From Insolitispirillum peregrinum (GTDB lineage Bacteria > Pseudomonadota > Alphaproteobacteria > Rhodospirillales > Rhodospirillaceae): 64,000 bases of DNA. The position numbers and the translations under genes were made by a program. Below the pieces are notes generated by a model. That model made no database searches, was not told the origin of the DNA, and was given only the letters and a program-made list of their open reading frames with translations. Shown here in pieces: positions 8,300 to 18,776 of this stretch. The stretch covers positions 558,001 through 622,000 of the forward strand of contig NZ_FTOA01000001.1 in the NCBI RefSeq assembly GCF_900156605.1. Direction: 5' to 3'. Each line of letters begins with the position of its first letter. Within the stretch, counting starts at the first letter, position 1.

Positions 8300-9733
8300 A
8301 TGCCGATTCAGGTTCTGATGCCCGCTCTCTCGCCGACCATGACCGAGGGCAAGCTGGCCAAGTGGTGCAAAAAAGAAGGTGATACCGTTGCCGCCGGTGA
8401 CGTGATTGCCGAAATCGAAACCGACAAGGCGACGATGGAATTCGAAGCCGCCGATGAAGGCGTGCTGGGCAAGATCCTGGTGCAGGAAGGCACCGAGGGT
8501 GTTGCGGTCAATACCCTGATCGCCCTGATCCTCGCCGATGGCGAAGACGCCAGCGCGCTGGACGCTGCGGCGGCTCCGGCCCCGGCGGCGGCTCCGGTTG
8601 CTGCGGCCTCGGTCGTTGCTGCTCCGGCTCCGGTGGCGGCTGCCCCGGTGGCGGCGGTGGCTGCTGGCCCGGCGGAAGAGCTGGACCCGGTCATTCTGAC
8701 CAAAACCGCCTATTCCGGCCCGATGCCGGACGAAAAGACCTATGACAAGACCGTGCGGATGACCGTGCGCGAAGCCCTGCGCGACGCCATGGCCGAAGAA
8801 ATGCGCCGCGACGAAAAGGTCTTCCTGCTGGGCGAAGAAGTGGCCCAGTATCAGGGCGCCTACAAGGTGTCGCAGGGTCTGCTGGACGAATTCGGTCCCA
8901 AGCGCGTGGTCGATACCCCGATCACCGAACTGGGCTTTACCGGGATGGCCGCTGGTGCGGCGTTCAAGGGTCTGCGCCCGATCGTCGAGTTCATGACCTT
9001 CAATTTCTCGATGCAGGCCATTGACCACATCATCAACTCGGCCGCCAAGACCCTGTACATGGCCGGTGGCCAGCTGGGCTGCCCGATCGTGTTCCGTGGT
9101 GCCAACGGTGCGGCGGCGCGTGTCGGCGCGCAGCACAGCCAGTGCTATGCCTCGTGGTACGCCCATTGCCCGGGTCTGAAGGTTCTGTCGCCGTGGTCGG
9201 CGGCTGATGCCAAGGGTCTGCTGAAGGCGGCGATCCGCGATCCGAACCCGGTGGTGTTCCTGGAAAACGAAATCCTGTACGGACAATCGTTCGACGTGCC
9301 GGATGATCCGGATTACATCATTCCGATCGGCAAGGCCAAGATCGAGCGTCCGGGCACCGATGTTACCATCACCGCATTCTCGCTGATGGTCGGAACCGCC
9401 CTCGAAGCTGCCGAAGTGCTGGCCGCCCAAGGCATCAGCGCCGAAGTGATCAACCTGCGCTCGATCCGTCCGCTGGACGTGCCGACCATCGTGCAGTCGG
9501 TCAAAAAGACCAATCGCTGCGTGTCGGTGGAAGAAGGCTGGCCGTTCGCCGGTATCGGTTCGGAAATTTCGTCGGTGGTGAACGAACAGGCGTTCGATTG
9601 GCTCGATGCTCCGGTTCGTCGCGTGACCGGTGTGGACGTGCCGATGCCCTATGCTGCCAACCTCGAAAAGCTGGTGGTGCCGGACGTCAACCGTATCGTT
9701 GAGGCGGTCAAGGCCGTCTGCTACGCCTCGTAA
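8300..9733 (+). CDS. pdhB: Pyruvate dehydrogenase E1 component, beta subunit, with N-terminal lipoyl domain
   Basis: A 477-residue E1-beta, about 130-140 residues longer than the usual subunit because it starts with a lipoyl domain. The attachment lysine is K43 in ETDKATMEF. An Ala/Pro linker (about 92-128) leads to the transketolase-like pyrimidine and C-terminal domains ([37 protein letters not shown]). A lipoyl domain on E1-beta is known from alphaproteobacteria such as Zymomonas and rhizobia. The ATG at 8300 follows GGGAAGG, 16 bp after the pdhA stop. The lipoyl module is almost identical to that of the next gene, suggesting domain duplication or gene conversion. Confidence 0.97.
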   Translation: MPIQVLMPALSPTMTEGKLAKWCKKEGDTVAAGDVIAEIETDKATMEFEAADEGVLGKILVQEGTEGVAVNTLIALILADGEDASALDAAAAPAPAAAPVAAASVVAAPAPVAAAPVAAVAAGPAEELDPVILTKTAYSGPMPDEKTYDKTVRMTVREALRDAMAEEMRRDEKVFLLGEEVAQYQGAYKVSQGLLDEFGPKRVVDTPITELGFTGMAAGAAFKGLRPIVEFMTFNFSMQAIDHIINSAAKTLYMAGGQLGCPIVFRGANGAAARVGAQHSQCYASWYAHCPGLKVLSPWSAADAKGLLKAAIRDPNPVVFLENEILYGQSFDVPDDPDYIIPIGKAKIERPGTDVTITAFSLMVGTALEAAEVLAAQGISAEVINLRSIRPLDVPTIVQSVKKTNRCVSVEEGWPFAGIGSEISSVVNEQAFDWLDAPVRRVTGVDVPMPYAANLEKLVVPDVNRIVEAVKAVCYAS

Positions 9734-9756
9734 CACCACAGAGGGAACCGAGCATA

Positions 9757-11055
9757 ATGGCGCAAAAAATCCTGATGCCTGCCCTCTCGCCGACGATGAC
9801 CGAAGGCAAGCTGGCGAAGTGGTGCAAAAAGGAAGGCGATGCCGTCGCCGCCGGTGAGGTGATCGCCGAAATCGAAACCGACAAGGCGACGATGGAATTC
9901 GAGGCGGCTGACGAAGGCGTGCTGGGCAAGATCCTGGTGCCGGAAGGCACCGAGGGCGTTGCCGTCAACTCGCTGATCGGCGTGTTGCTGGAAGAGGGCG
10001 ATGACGCTTCGGCAATCGACGCTCTGGTCAATGGCGGCGCTCCGGCTCCTGCCGCTGCTGCTCCGGTTGCGGCGGCCCCGGCTGCCGCTGCTCCGGTGGC
10101 TGCTGTGGCTGCTGCCGCTCCGGTGGCGGGTCGCGTGTTCGCCAGCCCGCTGGCCAAGCGTCTGGCCAAGGCCGCTGACCTTGACCTGTCGCTGATCGCG
10201 GGCAGCGGTCCGCGTGGCCGTATCGTCAAGGCCGACGTCGAAAAGGCGAAGGTTCAGGGCGGCGCTGCCAAGGCTGCCGCTCCGGCGGCGGTGGCCCCGG
10301 CGGCTGCTCCGGTCGCCGCTGCTCCGGCTCCGGCGGCCAAGCCGGCGGCCCTGAAGCCGATGCCGTGGCAGAGCTACACCGAATTCCCCAACAGCGGCAT
10401 GCGCAAGACCATTGCCCGCCGCCTGTCGGAATCGAAGCAGACCGTGCCGCATTTCTACCTGACGGTGGATATCGAACTCGATGCCCTGCTGGCCCTGCGC
10501 AAGCAGCTCAACGAGCGCGATGGTGCGACCTACAAGCTGTCGGTCAATGACTTCGTGATCAAGGCCTGCGCGCTGGCGCTGAAGAAGGTTCCGGCGGCGA
10601 ATGCCATGTGGACCGACGAAGCGATCCTGCAGTTTGATGACGTTGACATCTCGATTGCGGTTGCCACCGATGCCGGTCTGATCACCCCGGTGATCCGTCG
10701 TGCGGACCAGAAGGGCCTGTCCACCCTCTCCAACGAGATGAAGGATCTGGCAAAGAAGGCCCGTGACGGCAAGCTGAAGCCCGAAGAGTTCCAGGGCGGT
10801 GGCTTTACCATCTCGAACCTCGGCATGTTCGGCATCCGCGAGTTCGCGGCGATCATCAACCCGCCGCAAAGCTGCATTCTGGCCGTTGGCGCCGGGGAAC
10901 AGCGGGCGGTGGTGCGCGACGGCGCGGTTGCCGTGCGGACCATGATGAGCTGCACCCTGTCGGTGGACCACCGTTCGGTGGATGGGGCCGTGGGGGCACA
11001 GTTCCTTGCCGCCCTCAAGCCGCTGATCGAAGATCCGCTGCAGCTGATGCTGTAA
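9757..11055 (+). CDS. pdhC: Pyruvate dehydrogenase E2, dihydrolipoamide acetyltransferase
   Basis: A 432-residue E2 core subunit that carries acetyl groups on a lipoyl arm and transfers them to CoA. Order: one lipoyl domain (1-80, lysine K43 in ETDKATMEF), Ala/Pro linker, peripheral subunit-binding domain (about 127-163, [18 protein letters not shown] and [14 protein letters not shown]), second Ala/Pro linker, and catalytic domain from about 205 with the active-site motif DHRSVDG (H405, D409). The ATG at 9757 lies 23 bp after pdhB, with GAGGGAAC upstream. The product forms the core of the complex encoded by this operon. Confidence 0.97.
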   Translation: MAQKILMPALSPTMTEGKLAKWCKKEGDAVAAGEVIAEIETDKATMEFEAADEGVLGKILVPEGTEGVAVNSLIGVLLEEGDDASAIDALVNGGAPAPAAAAPVAAAPAAAAPVAAVAAAAPVAGRVFASPLAKRLAKAADLDLSLIAGSGPRGRIVKADVEKAKVQGGAAKAAAPAAVAPAAAPVAAAPAPAAKPAALKPMPWQSYTEFPNSGMRKTIARRLSESKQTVPHFYLTVDIELDALLALRKQLNERDGATYKLSVNDFVIKACALALKKVPAANAMWTDEAILQFDDVDISIAVATDAGLITPVIRRADQKGLSTLSNEMKDLAKKARDGKLKPEEFQGGGFTISNLGMFGIREFAAIINPPQSCILAVGAGEQRAVVRDGAVAVRTMMSCTLSVDHRSVDGAVGAQFLAALKPLIEDPLQLML

Positions 11056-11067
11056 GGTCCGGGTGTG

Positions 11068-11091
11068 GGCGGGGGCGTCACAGCCTCCGCC
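11068..11091 (+). terminator. Weak hairpin between pdhC and lpdA
   Basis: GGCGGGGGC and GCCTCCGCC pair over nine positions (one G-T) around GTCACA just after the pdhC stop, without a real T-run. It may reduce but not abolish read-through to lpdA, which starts 143 bp after pdhC. Confidence 0.4.
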
Positions 11092-11198
11092 TTGCCCTAT
11101 TCCCCAGAAAAAACAGACAGCCGCCTTTGTCCGGTGCGCACAGCGCCAGAACGGCCATGGGACGGTTGACCGGAAAGCGATGTTGCGGAGGATTGACC

Positions 11199-12593
11199 GT
11201 GGCCGAGAATTCTTTTGATGTGGTGGTGGTCGGGGCTGGCCCCGGTGGTTATGTGGCGGCGATCCGTTCGGCCCAGCTGGGCATGAAGACGGCGGTGGTC
11301 GAGCGTGAACATCTGGGCGGGATCTGCCTGAACTGGGGTTGCATCCCCACCAAGGCGCTGCTGCGGTCGGCGGACGTGTTCCGCACCATGAAGCATGCGT
11401 CGGCCTATGGCCTGAAGGTCAGCGGCGCCGAAGCCGATCTGGCGGCGATCGTCAAGCGGTCGCGCGGTGTTGCGTCCCAGTTGTCGGCAGGGGTCAAGCA
11501 CCTGCTGAAAAAGAACAAGGTGACGGTGATCGACGGCGAGGGCAAGCTGGCGGGCAAGGGCATGCTGGCGGTGACCAAGGACGGTGTGACCCAGACCGTC
11601 AGCGCCAAGAACATCATTCTTGCCACCGGTGCCCGCGCCCGCACCTTCCCGGGTCTGGAGCCGGACGGCAAGGTGGTGGTGACCTACAAGGGGGCTCTGA
11701 CCCCGGAAACCATGCCGAAAAAGCTGCTGGTGGTGGGTTCGGGGGCTATCGGCATCGAATTTGCCAGCTTCTACCACGCGCTGGGGGCTCAGGTGACGGT
11801 GGTCGAAGTGATGGACCGCATCGTCCCGGCGGAAGACGAAGAAATTTCCGGCTTCCTGGAAAAGTCGCTGAAGAAGGATGGCCTGACCATCCTGACCAAG
11901 ACCTCGGTCAAGGGGATCAAGGTTGCCGGTGGTATCGCCACCTGCGCCATTGACCAGAACGGCACGGTCAGCGACCAGCAGTTCGACCGGGTGATTCTGG
12001 CGGTCGGCATTCAGCCGAATACCGAAAACCTCGGTCTGGAAGGCACGGCGATCAAGACCGATCGTGGCTTCATCCAGATTGATGACTATTGCGCCACCGG
12101 TGAGCCGGGCGTGTACGCCATCGGCGACATCACGCCGGGTCCGTGGCTAGCCCACAAGGCAAGCCATGAAGCAATCCTGTGCGTGGAAAAGATCGCCGGT
12201 CAGCATGTCCACCCGCTGGACCGTTCGCGGATTCCGGGCTGCACCTATTGCCATCCGCAGATTGCCTCTGTCGGTCTGACCGAGAAAAAGGCCAAGGACG
12301 CGGGCTATCAGGTGAAGGTTGGCCGCTTCCCGTTCATGGGCAACGGCAAGGCCATTGCGCTGGGCGAACCGGAAGGTCTGGTGAAGACCATTTACGACGC
12401 CAAGACCGGGGAACTCCTTGGTGCGCATATGATTGGCGCCGAAGTGACCGAGATGATTCAGGGCTTCTCGATCGCCATGACGCTGGAAACCACCGAAGCC
12501 GAAATCATGCATACCGTCTTCCCGCATCCGACCCTCAGCGAGATGATGCATGAATCGACGCTTGACGCCTTTGGTCGGGCTATTCATTTCTAA
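11199..12593 (+). CDS. lpdA: Dihydrolipoyl dehydrogenase (E3)
   Basis: A 464-residue flavoprotein that reoxidises dihydrolipoyl groups with NAD+. FAD-binding GAGPGGYVAA is near the N-terminus, the redox-active disulfide is C43/C48 in GGICLNWGCIPTKA, the NAD-binding GSGAIGIEFASF lies mid-protein, and the catalytic His-Glu pair is in HPHPTLSE-type FPHPTLSEMMHE (H443). The start is the GTG at 11199, six bases after GCGGAGGA; upstream in-frame codons give a tail unlike the family. It follows pdhC in the same direction and precedes lipA, so the cluster supplies all catalytic subunits plus the cofactor enzyme. Confidence 0.97.
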   Translation: MAENSFDVVVVGAGPGGYVAAIRSAQLGMKTAVVEREHLGGICLNWGCIPTKALLRSADVFRTMKHASAYGLKVSGAEADLAAIVKRSRGVASQLSAGVKHLLKKNKVTVIDGEGKLAGKGMLAVTKDGVTQTVSAKNIILATGARARTFPGLEPDGKVVVTYKGALTPETMPKKLLVVGSGAIGIEFASFYHALGAQVTVVEVMDRIVPAEDEEISGFLEKSLKKDGLTILTKTSVKGIKVAGGIATCAIDQNGTVSDQQFDRVILAVGIQPNTENLGLEGTAIKTDRGFIQIDDYCATGEPGVYAIGDITPGPWLAHKASHEAILCVEKIAGQHVHPLDRSRIPGCTYCHPQIASVGLTEKKAKDAGYQVKVGRFPFMGNGKAIALGEPEGLVKTIYDAKTGELLGAHMIGAEVTEMIQGFSIAMTLETTEAEIMHTVFPHPTLSEMMHESTLDAFGRAIHF

Positions 12594-12653
12594 TGTCATG
12601 TTGACGGGGCTCGGGTCGCCTCGCTGCCTGTTTCCGGCCCGGATGGAGTGATC

Positions 12654-13616
12654 ATGACCGTAGTACCCTCAAGCGATGTTGCCGCATCCGGTTCTGCCGC
12701 ACCGGATGCCCCTGACGGGCGTTTGCGCAAGCCGTCGTGGATCCGGGTGAAAGCCCCGACCTCGAAGGAATACGCCGAAACCCGCCAGTTGATGCGTTCC
12801 AAGTCCCTGCATACCGTCTGTGAAGAGGCGGCGTGCCCGAATATCGGGGAATGCTGGAAGCATCGTCATGCAACGGTGATGATCCTGGGGGATATCTGTA
12901 CCCGCGCCTGCCGGTTCTGTAACGTCAAGACCGGCAAGCCGGGGATGGTCGATGCCAACGAACCGGCCCATGTGGCCGAGGCGACGGTGTCGATGGGTCT
13001 GGCGCATGTGGTGATCACCTCGGTGGACCGCGACGACCTGCCCGATGGCGGGGCGGCTCACTTTGCGCGGGTGATCTCGGCGGTGCGGGTGGCCAGCCCC
13101 AAGACCACCATCGAAGTGCTGACCCCGGATTTCCGTGGGAAAGACGGTGGCGTCGAGGCGGTGGTCGAAGCCAAGCCGGATGTGTTCAACCACAATCTGG
13201 AAACCGTGCCCCGCCTGTACAATGCCATCCGCCCGTCGGCGCGCTATTTTGGCTCGTTGCGGGTGCTGGAAAAGGCCAAGGAACTCGATCCGCAGATTTT
13301 CACCAAGTCCGGCATCATGGTCGGTCTGGGGGAAACCAAGGAAGAAGTGTTCCAGGTGATGGACGACCTGCGGGCGGCCAATGTTGACTTCCTGACCATC
13401 GGGCAATATCTGCAACCCACCCCGCAGCATGCGGAAGTGGCGCGCTATGTCACCCCGGAGGAATTCGAGGAATACCGCAAGGTGGCCCGCGCCAAGGGCT
13501 TCCTGCTGGTGTCGGCAACGCCGTTGACCCGCTCGTCGTACCATGCCGATCGTGACTTTGCCGAACTGAAGGCCGCACGGGAAGCCAAGCTGGCCAAGGT
13601 TGCCGCCCGCGGCTGA
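12654..13616 (+). CDS. lipA: Lipoyl synthase
   Basis: A 320-residue radical-SAM enzyme that inserts two sulfurs into protein-bound octanoyl groups. The auxiliary cluster ligands C56-X4-C61-X5-C67 and the radical-SAM triad C82-X3-C86-X2-C89 (CTRACRFC) are intact, and the C-terminal RSSYHAD serine ligand motif is present. The ATG at 12654 is preceded by GGAG; a GTG two codons earlier is also possible. It lies 60 bp after lpdA. Its substrates include the lipoyl domains of PdhB and PdhC encoded just upstream. A strong terminator follows. Confidence 0.97.
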   Translation: MTVVPSSDVAASGSAAPDAPDGRLRKPSWIRVKAPTSKEYAETRQLMRSKSLHTVCEEAACPNIGECWKHRHATVMILGDICTRACRFCNVKTGKPGMVDANEPAHVAEATVSMGLAHVVITSVDRDDLPDGGAAHFARVISAVRVASPKTTIEVLTPDFRGKDGGVEAVVEAKPDVFNHNLETVPRLYNAIRPSARYFGSLRVLEKAKELDPQIFTKSGIMVGLGETKEEVFQVMDDLRAANVDFLTIGQYLQPTPQHAEVARYVTPEEFEEYRKVARAKGFLLVSATPLTRSSYHADRDFAELKAAREAKLAKVAARG

Positions 13617-13640
13617 TCTTCTGTCGGTTGAACGCGTGGT

Positions 13641-13681
13641 AAAAGCCCGCTGCCCTTTTGACCAGGGGGCGGCGGGCTTTT
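13641..13681 (+). terminator. Rho-independent terminator after lipA
   Basis: AAAAGCCCGCTGCCC pairs with GGGGGCGGCGGGCTTTT around a short loop, ending in a T-run, 25 bp after the lipA stop. It closes the pdh-lpd-lipA unit. Confidence 0.9.
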
Positions 13682-13825
13682 GCGTTATGCCCCCTTGTCG
13701 GCAAGGGGGTGTTCCTGCCATAGTGCGCCGACGCCGGAACAGGCTGATGCATCGCCGTTCTGGCCACTGTTCATTTTCTTTGGCTTGCCCGTGGTCGGGT
13801 GCCTGAGCAATAGGGTTTGTTTGGA

Positions 13826-14566
13826 ATGGCTGGTCATTCACAGTTTAAAAACATCATGTACCGCAAGGGCGCTCAGGATGCGAAGCGCTCCAAGCTGTTT
13901 ACCAAGCTGGCGAAGGAAATCACCGTTTCGGTGAAGACCGGCGGTTCGGACATGACATCCAACCCGCGCCTGCGGGCGGCGATTGCCGAAGCACGCAAGA
14001 ACTCGATGCCCAAGGACAACGTTGATCGCGCCATCAAGCGCGCGCTGGGTGGTGACTCGGCGGACAATTACGAAGAAGTCCGCTATGAAGGCATGGGTCC
14101 GGGCAACGTTTCGATCATCGTCGAAGCCCTGACCGACAACCGCAACCGCACCGCCTCGAACGTTCGTGCGGCGTTCAACAAGCTGGGCGGGTCGATGACC
14201 CCGGTGACCTTTAATTACGAACGCGTCGGCTATCTGGCGTTCAAGGCCGAGGTCGGTTCACCGGACGACATCTTTGAAGCGGCGATCGAAGCCGGTGCCG
14301 CCGATGTCGAAAGCGACGACGAAGCCCACAACATCTATTGCAGCCCGGAAGACTTCAACGACGTGCGTGCCGCGCTGGAAAGCAAGCTGGGTGAACCGGA
14401 TACCGCCCGTCTGGACTGGCGTCCGCTGAACCGCGCCGAAGTTGATGAAGAGGCGGCCAAGACCCTGTTCAAGCTGCTCGACACGCTGGAAGACGACGAC
14501 GACGTGCAGCGCGTGACCGCCAACTTTGATATCCCGGACGAGATCATGGAGCGTCTCAGCTCGTAA
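13826..14566 (+). CDS. yebC: YebC/PmpR-family DNA-binding protein
   Basis: A 246-residue protein of the conserved YebC/PmpR/TACO1 family. Members are reported as DNA-binding regulators and, in recent work, as ribosome-associated factors that relieve stalling at proline-rich sequences; which applies here is unknown. [22 protein letters not shown] is the family start, supporting the ATG at 13826 rather than an ATG three codons earlier. [16 protein letters not shown] and [16 protein letters not shown] are conserved blocks. It sits directly before ruvC, a frequent arrangement in proteobacteria, and has its own promoter region after the lipA terminator. Confidence 0.95.
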   Translation: MAGHSQFKNIMYRKGAQDAKRSKLFTKLAKEITVSVKTGGSDMTSNPRLRAAIAEARKNSMPKDNVDRAIKRALGGDSADNYEEVRYEGMGPGNVSIIVEALTDNRNRTASNVRAAFNKLGGSMTPVTFNYERVGYLAFKAEVGSPDDIFEAAIEAGAADVESDDEAHNIYCSPEDFNDVRAALESKLGEPDTARLDWRPLNRAEVDEEAAKTLFKLLDTLEDDDDVQRVTANFDIPDEIMERLSS

Positions 14567-14667
14567 TCTCTGACGATTTTGCTACCTTTTATCAGCCTGT
14601 CCGCCCCATGGCGGGCGGGCTGACATGCCATGGATGAAAAGATAACCCGCCGCAAAGAGAGGCTATC

Positions 14668-15228
14668 GTGGTGATCAGGGTTCTGGGGCTTGACCCCGGA
14701 CTACAGCATACCGGATGGGGCGTGATCGAGGTGGACGGCAACCGTCTACGCGCCCTGGCCGATGGCGCGATCCACAGCACGGCCTCCCTGTCACTGGCCG
14801 AGCGGTTGATGCAGATTTATCGTGGGCTGGAGGCGGTGATTGCCGACTATGCCCCCGACGAAGCGGCGGTCGAAGAAACCTTCGTCAATAAAAATCCGAC
14901 CTCCACCCTGCGTCTGGGGCAGGCGCGTGGAGTGGTGATGCTGGCTCCGGCGATGGCCGGGCTGCCGGTGGCGGAATACCAGCCGACGGTGATCAAAAAG
15001 GCGGTGGTCGGGACCGGGACGGCATCCAAGGATCAGGTGGGGATGATGATCCGTACCCTGCTGCCGGGCTGCCTGACCACCACCCCGGATGCTGCCGATG
15101 CGTTGGCGGTGGCCATTTGCCACGCCCATCACCGGGCCTCGGTGCGCACGGTGGCGGCGGCTTTGGCCCGCGACGGGGCTATGCTGTCCGGGAAAAAGAC
15201 GCCACGCACAAAAGGAACGCGCGGATGA
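14668..15228 (+). CDS. ruvC: Crossover junction endodeoxyribonuclease RuvC
   Basis: A 186-residue Holliday-junction resolvase with an RNase-H fold. The acidic catalytic residues are visible: D9 in [14 protein letters not shown]69 in [11 protein letters not shown], and D141/D144 in [13 protein letters not shown]. The start is the GTG at 14668, five bases after AGAGAGG; the following in-frame GTG is an alternative. Its TGA stop overlaps the ruvA ATG (ATGA), indicating translational coupling. RuvC cuts junctions that RuvA-RuvB have branch-migrated. Confidence 0.96.
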   Translation: MVIRVLGLDPGLQHTGWGVIEVDGNRLRALADGAIHSTASLSLAERLMQIYRGLEAVIADYAPDEAAVEETFVNKNPTSTLRLGQARGVVMLAPAMAGLPVAEYQPTVIKKAVVGTGTASKDQVGMMIRTLLPGCLTTTPDAADALAVAICHAHHRASVRTVAAALARDGAMLSGKKTPRTKGTRG

Positions 15229-15872
15229 TTGCCAAGCTGAAGGGGTTGATCGACAGCATCGGGGAAGACTGGGTGGTGGTCGATGTCAATGGCGTTGGCT
15301 ATCTGGTCCATTGCTCCAGCCGCAGCCTGTCGCGGCTGGTGGTGGGCGAGGCCGTCTCGTTGTCGATCGAAACGCAGGTACGCGAAGACGCCATCACCCT
15401 GTTCGGCTTCCTCAGCGCGGCCGAAAAAGCCTGCTTCCGCTTGCTGACCACCGTGCAGGGGGTTGGCTCCAAGGTCGGGCTGTCGATCCTGTCGGTCGGG
15501 CAGCCGGATCAGGTGGCCCATGCGCTGGCGGCGCAGGATAAGGCATTCTTTGCCCGTGCGGTTGGTGTCGGCCCCAAGCTGGCGGCGCGGATTGTCTCGG
15601 AACTGAAGGACAAGGCGGCCAACCTTGCGGTTGGGCCGGCTCCGATGGTGGTGGCTCCGGTGAAGGGCGAGATGGCCTTGCCGCCGGAAAAGGACAGCGG
15701 TTCACAGGCCGGGCAGGTGGTCGAGGATGCGCTGTCGGCGCTGGTCAATCTGGGCTATGGGCGGTCCGAGGCTTTTGCGGCAGTGTCGCAGGTGGTCGCC
15801 GATGCCAGTGGCGGGATCAGCGTCCAGAAAGCCATTTCCGCCGCCCTGAAAGAGCTGGGGAAGGGGCTGTAA
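15225..15872 (+). CDS. ruvA: Holliday junction branch migration protein RuvA
   Basis: A 215-residue junction-binding subunit. [26 protein letters not shown] forms the N-terminal OB-fold (shown in part: [10 protein letters not shown]). Two helix-hairpin-helix motifs follow ([12 protein letters not shown] and [14 protein letters not shown]), then a flexible linker and a C-terminal RuvB-binding domain (about 165-215, [12 protein letters not shown]). The ATG at 15225 overlaps the ruvC stop by four bases and has GGAA upstream. RuvA tetramers load RuvB rings onto junction arms. Confidence 0.96.
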   Translation: MIAKLKGLIDSIGEDWVVVDVNGVGYLVHCSSRSLSRLVVGEAVSLSIETQVREDAITLFGFLSAAEKACFRLLTTVQGVGSKVGLSILSVGQPDQVAHALAAQDKAFFARAVGVGPKLAARIVSELKDKAANLAVGPAPMVVAPVKGEMALPPEKDSGSQAGQVVEDALSALVNLGYGRSEAFAAVSQVVADASGGISVQKAISAALKELGKGL

Positions 15873-15875
15873 ACC

Positions 15876-16946
15876 ATGGATGAAGAGCGTCTGGTTTCGC
15901 CCAAGCCTCGCCCTGAAGATATCGAGGCGTCGTTCCGCCCGCAGGTGCTGGATGACTTCATCGGCCAGCGGCAGGCATGTGAAAACCTGTCGGTGTTCAT
16001 CAAGGCCGCCCGCGCCCGTGGCGAGGCGTTGGACCATGTGCTGCTGCACGGCCCGCCGGGGTTGGGCAAAACCACGCTGGCCCAGATCGTTTCGCGGGAG
16101 CTGGGGGTTGGGTTCCGGGGAACGTCTGGGCCGATGATCGCCAAGGCCGGTGATCTGGCGGCGATCCTGACCAACCTTGAACCGCACGACGTTTTGTTCA
16201 TTGACGAGATACATCGCCTCAATCCTGCCATAGAAGAGGTGTTGTATCCGGCAATGGAGGATTTCCAGCTGGACCTGATCATCGGGGAAGGTCCGGCTGC
16301 ACGCAGCGTGCGGATTGATTTGCAGCCGTTCACCCTGGTGGGGGCCACTACCCGCTCGGGGTTGCTGACCACGCCGTTGCGTGACCGTTTCGGAATTCCG
16401 GTCCGGCTGAATTTCTATCAGCCAGAGGAGCTGGAGGCCATCGTGCGCCGTGGTGCCCGTGTACTGGATGTGCCCATCACCGAAGATGGGGCGCGAGAAA
16501 TCGCCTGTCGCTCACGCGGGACACCGCGTGTGGCCGGGCGGCTGCTGCGCCGGGTGCGGGATTTCGCCACCGTTGCCAAACGCCTGCCGGTTGATGCCTT
16601 CGTCGCCGATGCTGCCTTGCAGCGGCTGGAAGTCGACAAGCGTGGTCTGGACGCGATGGACCGCCGCTATATGCAATGTATCGCTGAACATTATGCCGGT
16701 GGACCTGTCGGGGTTGATACCATTGCCGCAGCCCTGTCTGAACAGCGGGACACCCTTGAAGAAGTTATTGAACCTTTTCTGATCCAACAGGGTATGCTGC
16801 AACGCACGCCCCGGGGTCGGGTTCTGTCGGTGACGGGCTTTACCCATCTGGGGCTTCCGCCGCCCCGCCGTTTGCTGAATGGTGGGGACGGCGGGCAGTT
16901 TGACCTGTTACGAGGAGCCGGGCGTAGTGAAGAGGGAGACGAGTGA
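15876..16946 (+). CDS. ruvB: Holliday junction branch migration ATPase RuvB
   Basis: A 356-residue AAA+ motor that drives branch migration. Walker A is GPPGLGKTT at residues 59-67, and Walker B is IDEIHR with D110-E111. Sensor 1 is [10 protein letters not shown] and the arginine finger region is [10 protein letters not shown] winged-helix domain with RTPRGR is at the C-terminus. It starts three bases after the ruvA stop and its own stop overlaps the next start (TGATG), so ruvC, ruvA, ruvB and ybgC form one coupled operon. Confidence 0.97.
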   Translation: MDEERLVSPKPRPEDIEASFRPQVLDDFIGQRQACENLSVFIKAARARGEALDHVLLHGPPGLGKTTLAQIVSRELGVGFRGTSGPMIAKAGDLAAILTNLEPHDVLFIDEIHRLNPAIEEVLYPAMEDFQLDLIIGEGPAARSVRIDLQPFTLVGATTRSGLLTTPLRDRFGIPVRLNFYQPEELEAIVRRGARVLDVPITEDGAREIACRSRGTPRVAGRLLRRVRDFATVAKRLPVDAFVADAALQRLEVDKRGLDAMDRRYMQCIAEHYAGGPVGVDTIAAALSEQRDTLEEVIEPFLIQQGMLQRTPRGRVLSVTGFTHLGLPPPRRLLNGGDGGQFDLLRGAGRSEEGDE

Positions 16947-17413
16947 TGAATGCTGCTGATGGCCTGTGGACCGTCGGGTTCTGGAATCAGGACAATGCAT
17001 TTCATCTGCCGGTGCGGGTCTATTACGAAGACACCGACGCCGGTGGTATTGTGTACCACTCGATCTATCTGAATTATGCCGAACGGGCGCGGACGGAATT
17101 CGTCCGGGCGCTGGGCATCCACCAGCAGAGTATTCTTGATCAGCGCGGGCTGGCGTTTGCGGTGCGGCGGTGCACAGCGGACTTCCGACGCCCGGCACGA
17201 CTGGATGACATGCTGATCGTGCGCACCCGGCTGGTTGAACTGCGTGGGGCGTCGCTTGATTTTGAACAGACCATTCTGCGGGGCGAAGAGGTCCTAGTGG
17301 ACTACGCCGTGCAGATTGCCTGTATCACGACGCAGGGACGGGCGGTGCGTTTCCCCGCCGACCTGCGGGACAGTTTGCTAAAGGGAATGGCTGTCATGGC
17401 GACGGCTTCCTGA
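16946..17413 (+). CDS. ybgC: Tol-Pal-associated acyl-CoA thioesterase YbgC
   Basis: A 155-residue hot-dog-fold thioesterase. YYEDTDAGGIVYHSIYLNYA is the 4-hydroxybenzoyl-CoA-thioesterase signature, with catalytic D31. YbgC hydrolyses acyl-CoA thioesters and in E. coli is linked to phospholipid synthesis. The ATG at 16946 shares one base with the ruvB stop; a GTG one codon earlier is possible. It is the conventional first gene of the tol-pal cluster and bridges it to the ruv genes here. Confidence 0.95.
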   Translation: MNAADGLWTVGFWNQDNAFHLPVRVYYEDTDAGGIVYHSIYLNYAERARTEFVRALGIHQQSILDQRGLAFAVRRCTADFRRPARLDDMLIVRTRLVELRGASLDFEQTILRGEEVLVDYAVQIACITTQGRAVRFPADLRDSLLKGMAVMATAS

Positions 17414-17472
17414 GTGTATGGCGTTTCTCTTTTGATGGCGAAGGGACCGGGCACGTTGTCCGGACGGAGCAG

Positions 17473-18195
17473 ATGGAACCGAGTGTGATTCCTCAGGCCG
17501 CGCAGATGGCGGCAGATCTTTCCCCGTGGGGCCTGTTCATGCAGGCCGGGTTGATCGGCAAGTTGGTGATGCTGTCGCTGATCGGGGCATCGGTCTGGTG
17601 TTGGACGATCATGATCCACAAGTTCCTGCGCATGCGGACCTTGGTGGCCAAGGCCGATGCTTTCGAAGAAAAATTCTGGTCGGGCGGATCGCTGGAAGAG
17701 CTGTTTGACCGTATCGGCTCGCGTCCGATTGACCCGATGACGGCGGTGTTCGTTGCTGCCATGCGGGAATGGCGGCGTTCGGCGGGGAAAGGCAACGGCA
17801 ATGGCGATCCGACCATGCGGGTGCGCCTGTCGCAGCGTCTGGACCGGGTGATGCAGATTACCGTCACCCGTGAAATGGAAAGTCTGGAAAGCCGCCTTGG
17901 CTTCCTGGCCTCGACCGGCTCGGTGGCACCGTTCGTCGGGCTGTTCGGAACGGTGTGGGGGATCATGACCAGCTTCCACTCGATCGGGATGAGCAAGGAT
18001 ACCAGCCTTGCCACCGTGGCACCGGGGATTGCCGAAGCCCTGTTTGCCACCGCTCTGGGGCTGGTGGCCGCCATCCCGGCGGTGATCGCCTATAACAAGC
18101 TGTCCTCGGACATGGACCGCTATGCCCAGCGACTGGAAAATTTCTCCGGTGAGTTTGGCGCGATCCTGTCGCGTCAGCTCGATGATCGCGGTTAA
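17473..18195 (+). CDS. tolQ: Tol-Pal system inner-membrane protein TolQ
   Basis: A 240-residue homologue of MotA/ExbB. It has three membrane helices: about 24-47 ([20 protein letters not shown]), about 138-160 ([20 protein letters not shown]) and about 173-195 ([20 protein letters not shown]). TolQ pentamers enclose TolR helices and form the proton channel that energises TolA during outer-membrane constriction at division. The ATG at 17473 has CGGAG upstream and lies 59 bp after ybgC. Confidence 0.96.
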   Translation: MEPSVIPQAAQMAADLSPWGLFMQAGLIGKLVMLSLIGASVWCWTIMIHKFLRMRTLVAKADAFEEKFWSGGSLEELFDRIGSRPIDPMTAVFVAAMREWRRSAGKGNGNGDPTMRVRLSQRLDRVMQITVTREMESLESRLGFLASTGSVAPFVGLFGTVWGIMTSFHSIGMSKDTSLATVAPGIAEALFATALGLVAAIPAVIAYNKLSSDMDRYAQRLENFSGEFGAILSRQLDDRG

Positions 18196-18222
18196 CGGGC
18201 GCGGGTAGAGGAGCTTCGTGCG

Positions 18223-18672
18223 ATGAGCATGTCCATGCAATCGGGAGGCGGCGGTCGTGGCGGCGGGCGGCGCAGGCGTCGGGCGGTGTCCGACATCAAC
18301 GTGACCCCGATGGTTGACGTGATGCTGGTGCTGCTGGTGATCTTCATGGTTACCGCCCCGCTGATGACCACCGGCGTTGATGTTGACCTCCCCAGCGCCA
18401 AAACGCCGCAAATCCGCGATCCTGACAACAAGGCAGTGACCATTTCGGTCGCAGCGGATGGTCAGATCTACATTCAGGAAACGGCGGTGGACAACGGGAC
18501 TCTGGTCGCTCGTCTGCAGGCGGTGATGAAGGCCAACCCCGAGGCGCACATCTATGTGCGCGGTGATAACCAGATCAACTATGGCAAGGTCATGGAAGTT
18601 CTGGGGTTGCTGCATTCGTCCGGCTTTACCAAGGCGGCGCTGATCACCCGTCCCCCTTCCAGCAAGAAATAG
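18223..18672 (+). CDS. tolR: Tol-Pal system protein TolR
   Basis: A 149-residue ExbD-like protein. A Gly/Arg-rich cytoplasmic stretch (8-20) is followed by [19 protein letters not shown], where D32 in the single helix (about 30-48) is the proton-carrying residue. A periplasmic ferredoxin-like domain of about 95 residues follows. It lies 27 bp after tolQ. The stop codon is part of a hairpin (18671-18701) in the 104-bp gap before tolA. Confidence 0.95.
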   Translation: MSMSMQSGGGGRGGGRRRRRAVSDINVTPMVDVMLVLLVIFMVTAPLMTTGVDVDLPSAKTPQIRDPDNKAVTISVAADGQIYIQETAVDNGTLVARLQAVMKANPEAHIYVRGDNQINYGKVMEVLGLLHSSGFTKAALITRPPSSKK

Positions 18673-18701
18673 AGTGTTGCCTGTTGTACAGGAAACACTC
18701 T
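18671..18701 (+). other. Hairpin in the tolR-tolA gap
   Basis: AGAGTGTT (18671-18678) pairs with AACACTCT (18694-18701), with an inner CTGT/ACAG stem. No T-run follows, so an mRNA processing or stability element is more likely than a terminator. Confidence 0.4.
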
Positions 18702-18776
18702 GACCGAGACAAAAAGGACAGCTCTGATGTCTGTCATTGGGTTTTTCCGGGTCTTTGAACGGCGATTCTGACAATC

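Noticed and set aside
8201-10971. Two long antisense frames across pdhB and pdhC
   Set aside because: Repetitive Ser/Arg/Gly sequence mirroring the Ala/Pro linkers; shadow frames.
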